Below, piece by piece: positions 18,360-28,000 of a stretch of DNA of 64,000 bases (positions are counted from its first letter, which is position 1; every line of letters starts with the position of its first letter). Origin of the DNA: Thraustochytrium sp. TN22 (taxonomy: Eukaryota; Sar; Bigyra; Thraustochytrida; Thraustochytriidae); NCBI GenBank assembly GCA_013306675.1, contig JABLUY010000068.1, positions 1 through 64,000 of the forward strand, written 5' to 3'. The notes under the pieces are model-generated. The model saw nothing but the letters and a program-made list of their open reading frames with translations. It was not told the DNA's origin and ran no database searches. A program made the translations under genes and the position numbers.

Positions 18360-19077
18360 CCGCTCTGCTCGCTAAGGAGCGCAAGGCCACGGACTGGGGA
18401 AGAACCATCTTCGATCAGGCAAGCTATGGCGTCCAGCACACATTATCCAGCACGGAGCCTTGCGCGTCCGCGTCTCCGCGTTTCCGCGTTTCGAATACTC
18501 GGCGTCCCGGAAGCTAGCGGCTCACCGTGACCGTACTAGCTAGCTAGCTAGCCAACCTACACAAACGAAAGCAAGCCTCGCCGGCGCCATCCGAGGCACA
18601 CCGGATCTCCACTACACAGCACAGCGTGAGGCTGGGGCGAGCCTCCTCACCTTTCACAGCTATGAGCGCAGGACTTCCCGCGAAGCAACCAGGCCACTGC
18701 CTTTGTCGCACACAGACGTGCCCAGGCAGACCAGATCCAGGAGCGCCGTCCGCTTCCATGCTTCGCCCACCTCTTGACTGAGCGGCGCGCAGAGCCTTCG
18801 TCGGCCAGGGGCGCTGTCCGGGAATGCGCGCGGTCTTTAACAGATTGGGCCATCGCTTGGCCTGCTCGCGCCCGGAAGGGGTCAGTGGATACGAGACTTG
18901 TTGAGGTTCGCAAAGCGCAGCGCAGGCCGCGGCGAACGGTCCTTGCCGCTCGCGTCCCATGCGGAGTCCCACCGCCGCTGCGAGTGGGACGGGACGCGCG
19001 GCCGAAGCCTCGCGCGCGAGCGTGCGTGCGTGCGATGGCTGCATTCACAGTGATTGCCTCGCAGCGGCGCGGCTGCG
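18360..19077. other. Divergent gap before the giant NTPase gene
   Basis: It holds a CTAG array and otherwise unremarkable sequence with no supported ORF. It is probably the promoter region of the plus-strand gene at 19078 and of the minus-strand ORF at 18359. Confidence 0.5.
18536..18553. repeat. CTAG palindromic tetranucleotide array
   Basis: Four and a half CTAG units lie in the divergent gap, 177 bases upstream of 18359 and about 525 bases upstream of 19078. The same motif recurs near 488, 763, 49360, 52691, 56347 and 58898. Confidence 0.9.
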
Positions 19078-22000
19078 ATGGCCGGGCCGTCTCTGGAGCA
19101 GCGAGGCGGGCCGGCGCCGCTGGGCGCGCGGCCCGCGCGGCCGAGCGTGGCGGACCTGGTGCGCGCACCGCAGGGCGGCGCACTGCAGCCCGCCGAGGAG
19201 CAGGAGACCTGGGACCCGGCGCCGGCGGCCGACGCGCCCGTCGTGCGCAAGGAGCTGCGCAAGGAGACGCTGCGCAGGCAGCTGCTCTTTGCGACCTCTG
19301 TGGCCAAGGCAGCGGCGCTGCTGGACCCGAGTCTGCTGGTTGCAAACGGGGACGCCGGCGTGGAGGATGACGGCGCTGGCGTGATGGACGACACCAGCTT
19401 CCAGGATCTCCAAGACATGCGTAGCTGGCTGCTGCACAGGTGTCGCATCGACACCTCGCGCTGGGGCATGGCGCGGACCAAGCCGGCGGCCAGCCTGTAT
19501 CGGGAGCTCCAGAACAAGACCACCGTGCTCCTAATCGAGTGCGTCGGCCCTCGCCGCTATCGGCTCGTGCGCCTTGTGCGCGTGGTGCGTGTCAGACTGA
19601 AGCAGCGTAACGACAAGGGCCGCGCACGGTTCCTCGTGGAGGCATCGCAAGAGCTCGGGTCCACGGGGCAGCTCCGCTACCGCAACATGCTGCTCTCTTC
19701 CATTATGCGCTACAATGACAACGCCTACGTGGCGGCCAAGCGCAGTGTTGAAAAGGAGATGCAGAATATAAACATGACATCCGGTCGCTGCATTCCACGT
19801 AACGCTGTCAACGCGCGCCGCGGACATCCCTTCAGCGTGCACATTGAAGAGATGACGTCGCCTTCGTACCCGGACCTGCTCACGCGCTACGTACTCGCCA
19901 CAGTGGACGTCACGCTGGAGCGCAAACTGCCCATGACGGACTTTTGCACCGTTGAGTACCTGCCCACGGGCCACATCGCCACCAAACACTATTGGAAGTG
20001 GAGGACGCGCACCGACGTCGAGCAGATTCTCCAGCACGGCATGGATATCCAGCGCGGCCGCCGCGCCGCCGTCCTGCAGGATTCAGATGAGATCGTTGGC
20101 GGCGCAGATCGCGTGCTTTACAGTATCTGCGAGGCCGACTTTCGCCGCCCGACGGCGCCCGACGAGACAGAGCTGCCGCCGAGCTTGCCGCTCACGGTCC
20201 TCCGGCAGCACGCCAAGCTTTGGAGCTATAGCGACGCCGAAGCGGACGCGCTGCTCGACTTCGCTCGACAGTTTTCTGCAGATGGCGAAGCCTTGGAGCG
20301 CGCTGTCTTCGTGGAGAAGGTGAGCCCGTGCGTGGAGTCCATGGTCTTGGCGACCCAGGACGCGCTTCGGGCCGCAGGACTGCGGGACAACCATCTCACT
20401 GTGCTGCGGGGCCTTTTCCCGGATGCATGCCGGGTGCACGCGAAGATACTGCACGGCGGCTTCTCCGGGTCATTCGTCCTCGAGGCCTACGGCTGCTCTA
20501 TCGACGGTCGGCAGGGCGACCCCACCGTCGTCAAGCTCGACCGCCGCAACTCCATGCGCAACGAGCTGCGACGCTTCCGTGAGCTTGCGCCCTACATGGG
20601 TGACTGCGCGCCGGCTATACTCCGCGAGGACGTCGAGGAGTCTGATGAGTCTTGCCCTATTGGTGGCGTCCAGTTCGAGCTCGTGGGCGCCGCCTGGATG
20701 CTGCCCGAGTTTCACAGGCGCTCTTCGAACAGTACGGTGCCCCCAATTAGCACCTTCAAGGCGCTCTTTATCCAGGAGCTCGAGCAAGCCTGCGTCGTGG
20801 AGCTGCACACAATTCAGAAGCTCGGTAGCTCCCGCTTCCTTGGAGGACCCTTGCAGCTTACCGGCAGCGACGGCCGCGCCTCTTCGTCTGATATGCTCGA
20901 GCGGTCCCCGATGAGCCCGCCGAGCGCAAGCACTCCTCAAGGCTTCCAAAACGATGACGAGGCATACTACGATGAGGAGTCGGAGGAGATCGGCGGGGGC
21001 GGGGCCGCCGGTGAAGCCGAGGGCGACGACGCCGTCACGGAGGGCGCGCGGTCTCCAGCGACGCGGGGCAGCCTGGGCTCGCCGTCCGCGGTCTTCAACG
21101 TCACGGAGCCGCTGTACACGTTGGCCGGGTCCAGCGTAAACTTGCTAGGCAGTGCGCCGCGCGCGTACGGGCATGTCTCGCAGGTCCTCAAGGAGGTCTT
21201 TGGTGAGATTTTGCGCAAGACCACGTTGTCGTCGCGCGAGACCAAACCCACCAGCCTGTGCGTTGACCATTACGACCTCGAAAAGTACATCTCGCGAGTC
21301 TTGGAGATGCGCGAAAACCCGCAGGCGGCACGGGAGGTCGGCTGCGACCTCGACGCCCTGGACCCAGACGGTAGCGCAATTGAAAGCCTTCGTCGTTTTC
21401 TCGGCGCCATGGACCGCGCCAGGTACGCTTACCCATTAGGTCTCGTGCACGGAGACCTCAACGGCATGAACGTGCTCATTGACTCCCACGAGATTGTCTG
21501 GGTCATCGACTTTGCCTTCTCCGGCAAAGGTCATGTCCTCCGCGACATCGCCAAGCTGGAATCCAGCATCCTCTTTGAGTACACCCAGGCACGCAACGAG
21601 GAAGAGTGGGCCGCGCTTCAGCACGTGGCCGACGCCCTCATCGGTGTCGAGGACTTGCGCGAGCAACTGCAGTGTAGCCAATTGGACGCCGTGGCCGCGC
21701 CCTCAGGCGGCCTCTCCCGGGTCACTTTTGCGTGGCACGCAATCAAGCGTCTGCGCATGTACGCCGCAAACTACTGCGGCAGCGACCCGGAGCCGGCACA
21801 AATGCTCATCGCCATGCTGCACTTCTCGGTGCGCGCTCTTCGCTTTGGAGATATCGCAGACAAGCGCATGCCGCTCTATGTTGCGCAGCGCTGCGCGCAG
21901 CGTCTCACGCGCCTCATGGAGACGAATCAAGGGTCCATCAAGCCGGCTCTGCCACCGGAGAAGCTGCACGCACAGATTCCGAATGCGCTCAACGTGCACC

Positions 22001-25000
22001 TCAGCCCGGAACAAATTCGCTACGAGAAGGCGCGCTACTTTCACGATGTCCTGGTGCGTGAGTCCTTCGTGCCGGACATGATCACGCAGGAGCGAGTCAA
22101 TATTGCAGAACAGACTGTGGAGCTCGAAGTCCTCGAAGGCAGCACGCGCGAAAAGGTGCTGGAGACCGCCATGGACATCGACGAGATGCAGGCGCAACGG
22201 AGGCTCCTGCAGCGCCTCGACGCCCTTCATGGCGATCTCGCAAACGACGATGCCGGTTTTGCATGCCCGCGCCAGCTCGACGGCGTCGCGCGCTCGCGCT
22301 TCACCAGCGCGACGCAGGTGCTGGGCAACACGCGCGCAGAAGGCTATCGTGTCCTGCTGGGCGGGGCGGCTTCGGGCAAGTCCTGCCTGCTACGCAAGGT
22401 GCTCGTCTCCATGGCGCAGGACCAGAGCGAAGACGATGACGAGGACATCGTCCCAGTGCTCATCCTGCTCATCAGTTTGGGCCGGCTCATGACGGAGCAA
22501 AAACTGACCGCCGAGGACGATCTCATCGACGCCGCGCTCGTGGCGGCACACGGCGAGGGAAGCGCGCGACTGGCCTTTTTGCGCCAGATGCGCGAGGCCG
22601 GCCGCTTGCTGTATCTCTTCGACGGGCTCGACGAGGCCGGCGACCACAAGTCTGCGCTTGAGGAGTACCTTGGCAAGCTCGTGGGCCGCGAGCGGCGCGT
22701 CATCATCTCCTCGCGCGAGACAGGCTTCAACGAGTCGGTTTTTCGCGACTTTCAGTTCCTCCAGGTCATGCCGCTCACCGATAAGATGCAGAGTCAGATC
22801 GTCGAAATGCGCCTCGGAAGCGACCACCCGCGCCTGCTCGACATCCGTGCCGAGCTGCGCAAGCCGCAGTACGGCGAAATTGTGCGCAACCCGCTCATGC
22901 TCTCGCTCCTTGTCTCACTCCTGTCCAACCGGGCGCCCGCTGGGGCCAAGGCCGCCAAGCTCACGCGCTCGTACCTGTACAAGCATGCGGTCGACCAGCT
23001 GCTGCATCAAAGCTCCATGGGGAAGTTCGGGATGCGCCGGGGCGAGGATGACAAGAGCGTCGAGGAGACTCTGCGCGTGCTCAAGTCTCCCACCTGCTAC
23101 CGCTACCTCCGCGTGCTGGCCTTCATGGCCCACTCGCGGCGCATTCGGGACTTTGGACCCAACATGCTCATCGGCGCGGCCGAGCTATACGCCAAGGATC
23201 GCGTGTACGCTGACACCAAGGCGGCCCCTGTGACGCGCGACATCATGCTGGAGAAAGTATTCGAGGTCGCTGGCGTCCTGCAGGCCGCCGTGGCCTCCGG
23301 CCTCTGCGGGCTCTTCGCCACAAGCAAGGTGTCGACGCAGGCCAGGACCGCGGATGCTGGCTCGTCGCCCTCGCCGCGGCGGCGCCCAGGGCGCGCCCTG
23401 CCTTTAGAGGAGGGCCATCTCTTGCGCTTCGTGCACCTGAGCTTTCAGGAGTACCTCGCCGGCGTCTACCTCAAGGATCACCTGGAACAGGCGCTGCGGC
23501 AGGACATGGCGGTTCCGGAAGGCGGCGGCACGGCACTTCGCGACGCGATTGTCTCCCTCTTCCACATGCGCCCGGAAGAGGAGGACTGGGGCCTCTTGCA
23601 CGAGCCGTGGTGGCAGGCCACCCTGTGGAGTATGACAGGCTGCATGTCGGAGCAGCTTTTCTTGGCCTTTGTGGAGTGCTTGCTCGCTTGGGACGACCCA
23701 ACCGGGAACAACATCCTGCTCTGCGCCGAGATGCACGCCGAGGGCGTGGGCGCCGAGGACGCCTCCGTGAATCGCGAATCCGTGGGAGCCAAGGCGATCC
23801 ACCTGATCCGGCGCCGCTTCCAGGAGGCCATCGACACCGCCAAGCTCGCCGACGCGCTCACGCACCCGTCCCGCACGCTGCAGGTCATGGCGCTCACCGA
23901 GGTGCACAAGCTCTACGACCGCAGGCAGGCGGCCCACAGCATCATCTTCGGCTCGAACGCGCCTGAGTCGGCGAATCGCGAGGCGCTTCTTGGCCTGCCT
24001 TGGTACCGCCGCGCCGCGGCCGCCTTCGCACTCAGTCACCTCGTGGCGGACGACGCCGTCATCCTCGCGCTACTGGAGCTGTGGGCAGACGACAGCGCTC
24101 CCGTGCGGCGCGCTTCGGTCGAAGCGATCGCCGTACTGCGCGCCGAGCGGCACACGCTCGTTGTCGACGAGGTGCTTCGCCAGCTCCGCGACGACATCGA
24201 GTGCTCTAGCGGGCTCGAGGTGGTCAGCGCGCTGCGGCTCGAGCACCCGCGCCTCGTGGATGCCGTCGTCAGACTCATGGCCCTCGGCGGAGACACGGCC
24301 GCCGCAGCTGCCGAGACGCTCTCAGCCCTCCCACTCACCGAAGAGCTGCTCTACTGCCTTGCGCGCATCATGTCGCACGCTGAAGTGGCCGAGATGCGCG
24401 TCTGCGCGGCCGAGGCCTGCCTCGCGCGCTGTGCACAGGCGGAAAGCGAGCCGTCGTGGGATGCAGGCGGCGCGGCAAGCAGCAACAGCAACAGCAACAG
24501 CAGCTGTGGCAAAAACTCTGCCGCCCTCGTCGAGGGCGGAGAGGTTGACGGCACGTCCACCATCGTCGCCACCGTCACCGTCGCCACCACCACCACCACC
24601 ACCTCCACTCTACCCAAGTCCCGCAGCAACGGCCTCGTGCTCAACGAGACGCTCGAGACCGCATTCATCACCTGGCTTGAGCATGAGGAGCCCAGCTTCG
24701 TGTCCAGCGCCGCCGGAGTTCTCGCCAAGAGCGGCGTCAAGTCGTACGGTCTCGCACACGCGCTCTTTTCGCTGCAGAAGCGAATCTCGCAGATGCCTGG
24801 TGACCAGGCCGAGCTCTGGGACGCATGCTTCCAGGCGCTCGGCGTCGTCGCGCCTGTGATCGAGCAGGTGCATTTGGCGTTGCACGCACGCCTCACCAAG
24901 CCAGGGGCCCCGTCACGAGTCCAGTGCCTGCGGCAGCTGCAACTCCTTCTGCCTCGCCTCCACAACGACCACGTCGCAGCTTACGCAGAGAGCCTGCAGG

Positions 25001-28000
25001 CAATGATCAAGGATGACGCCGACCCAGCCGTCGCGCAGCTTGCCGTGGCCGTGGCGCGCCGCCTCGTGGCTGTCGATTCCGCGGCGCTCCGTGAGGTGCT
25101 CTACAGGCGCGAGGCAGCCGAAGTAGTGCGCATCGAGGCGCTCTCCGGCCTGCTCGACCGCGCAAGCCCGCTCGAGCCGGAGACACGCCTGCTGCAAGAG
25201 TGGATGACCGATGGCAAGACCGATCTCGTCGCTGCCGCAACAACCGCGCTTGTGCGCGGTGGAGACAGAGAGCGACTGTCCTCGTCGCTCTGTGCTGGCA
25301 TTGCGGCTTCATGGCAGCAGGCGCAGATTATCGTCGAGTCGCTCGAGGGCCACGTTGAGGCGCTCGTGAGCCTCCTGAGTCCGGATGACCTTGATGGCAT
25401 CCTCCTGGCTCTCTGCGAGGCCTACCTCTCGGGGGACGCTTACGCCGCAGCTGCCAGCGAGAAGAAAGAGACCGACACGCCTGAGGCAACGACCTTTCAA
25501 CTTGCTAGGACTCGCTTCTGCGATACTCTGAGCAGCCTGGGAGACGCCTCAATGGTCTTCTCAAACGCTGGGATCTGGCGCGACCTCTTTGACAGGGGCG
25601 ACGTGGCCCTCCGCATGGCCCTCGCCAACCTCATGTCCACCTGTACGTTCGATAATGTCGAGAGCATGCTCACAGCGACCGTCGCAGACCGGGCTGCGGA
25701 CAAGCGTGTCCGGGCGGCGCTAGCTCTCGCCATCCATCAGCATGGGCGCTGGAACGAGCCGCACATGCAAGATGCCATGTGCAGCTGGCTCCTCGAAAGC
25801 GACGACACGGCCTGCCTGGCCGCCGTCGACGTCTTGAGCGCCGTAGGAGACGTCGGCAAATCCATCGTCAAGGTGCTGCCGCAGCTGCTGCAAGGTCGCA
25901 CACCTACGATCGAAGCTCCCATGGTCGCACTAGAGCGAGCGCCAACAGTGCTCCAGAGCATCCTGCCGCGCCGAAACACGCGCGCTCGCATGCGTATCGC
26001 CGTGCAGTCGTACTTGACACGTCATAGCGAGCGACTGGCGCCGGATGGCGGCGGCGGCGGCGGCGATAATCTCGCGCGTGCTGTGCTCGGCAAGCTCGCG
26101 GTCCGCGACAGCATCGTGGAGGCCATTGGCGGGCTGGCGAGTCACCCGGACTTTTGCTTCGACGAGGAGGACGCCCTGGTTTGGCTTGGCGGCCCGCCGA
26201 ACCTGCAGCGCGTCGCCTGCGGGGTGCTGGCCAGGTCGGCGCGGGCCAGCGGTGCGTGCACGGACCGAGTCGCGACGCAGCTCTTCAACATTGCCGCAAG
26301 CGAGGGCGAGGTCGCGTCGGCAGCCCTTCGGACTCTCATGCTTGCCTTCCGCCGCCAGCTGCCGTGGATACCAGAGACAACCGCACGTCGTGTCCTGAGT
26401 GATTCTTCGGAGGAGCGTCGTGCGGCGCTCGCCACGTGCTCAGTGGCAGGGGGCTGGCCGAGCGTCGAGGCGTTTGCCGGGGAGCTCTCCGTTCTGCGCA
26501 AGCTCTGCCTGGATGATGAGGACCGCATCGTGCGTCTCGAGGCGGCCACCTTGCTCGCAGACTGGCTCCGCGTCGCCGGGGCGGCCGAGTCGCGAGGCAA
26601 CAGCGAGGAAAGCGAACCTCACCTACACGACGCTGGCCTGGCGCCAACGATGATGCGCGTAAAGGATGTCCTGTGCGCGGCGCTAGAGGGCGCGACGGAG
26701 GACGGTGGAGCAGCAGCGCCGCTTGTGGACATGGCGGTGGGCTGCGGGCTCGTGGAGGATCCGCACTTTCACCCGGCCCTTCTCAAGCTCATGAATGAAA
26801 GCTCCGAAGAGCATGTTCGCGTCGCTTGTAAGGGTGCACTCGCCAAGGCGGCGCACTTGGCGCCGGACGCGGCAAGCTTTGGCTGTGCAATGCAGACCCG
26901 GTCCTCAGAGGCCAAGATGCTGTGGATCGACATGCTCCTTCAGAGGAGCCGCGCGGATGGGCGGCGCATGCACGAGGAGGAGGACGTACGCATTGTGGAG
27001 TTCATCCGCAGGAGTATCCTGACTCAAGCGTCCACGCGTGAGGAGGCGGAGCTGCTCGTTCGCGTCATCTCGGTCCTGTCTACACTTCGTATCGCCATGG
27101 ATCGGGAGTTGCTGGCCTACAGTCTCAGGGTCGCGTCCGCCGCACTTGCGACGGGGCGTGCACAGTCCTTCCAGCGCATCCTCCGGTACCTCTTGGTGTG
27201 CGACCGGGTTCGTCTCGACGCGGAGATCGTACAGCGCCTGATCGAGCTGGGTTCTTCCGCAGACGAGAGCGTGGAGACGGACGCATCGGCCTCGCTGCTG
27301 AACTTCTTCGCCAAATACCAGGTGAAGGACTTTGCGGAGGCCCGAGAGCTGCTCAAGCTGGTGGGCACGGACCAGCAGGCCGCTCCGCTCCTCTTTGAGC
27401 CGCTGCTCGGGTTCTTGCGCCGCGAGCGCGTGCAGCGGGAGGCCAGCAAGGCGAGCCAGGAACGCACCGAGCTGTGGGACCTGGTGGACGAGCTCGTGCA
27501 GTCGCGGCGGACGCTGGAGGCCGCCTACTTGAGCAAGCAGCTCCGATTTGGCTCGGAGACGAGCGACCTGCGTGCCATCTCTATGGACCGTCTCGTCCTT
27601 CAGGGCCGTGGCAAGATTAAGGAGCAACGGATCCGGCGCCTCGCGCAGGAGAGCCTCAAGCGGTACGAGTGGGAGCACGCGCGCCAGGAGTGGTTCCCGG
27701 CGCCGGCGCTCGACTTCCAGACGAGCTCTCTCCCTGGACTGGCGTACCAGCAGAGCCGCCTCGTGCATGTCGACGTCGGCTTCTTCCTCAACGGCGTGCC
27801 GGACGAGATGGAAACGGAGCGCGAGCTGATCGTGCAAGAAGCCATTCCGGCGGCGAACCGCCGCCTCCAGGCTCTGGGTGTCCCGGTGTGCGTCTTCTGC
27901 TGCAATCCGGAGGTGCTTGGGGCATCCGTGCGACCGACGGACTTGAGCGGTCCAGGCGCGCAGGTCTCCGAGTCGGACGACGCGCGCAGCGGCACGAGCC

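Noticed and set aside
19035-19077. ATG at 19035 just upstream of the giant NTPase
   Set aside because: It is in a different frame, and the in-frame ATG at 19078 is the natural start. An in-frame TTG at 19054 is not needed.
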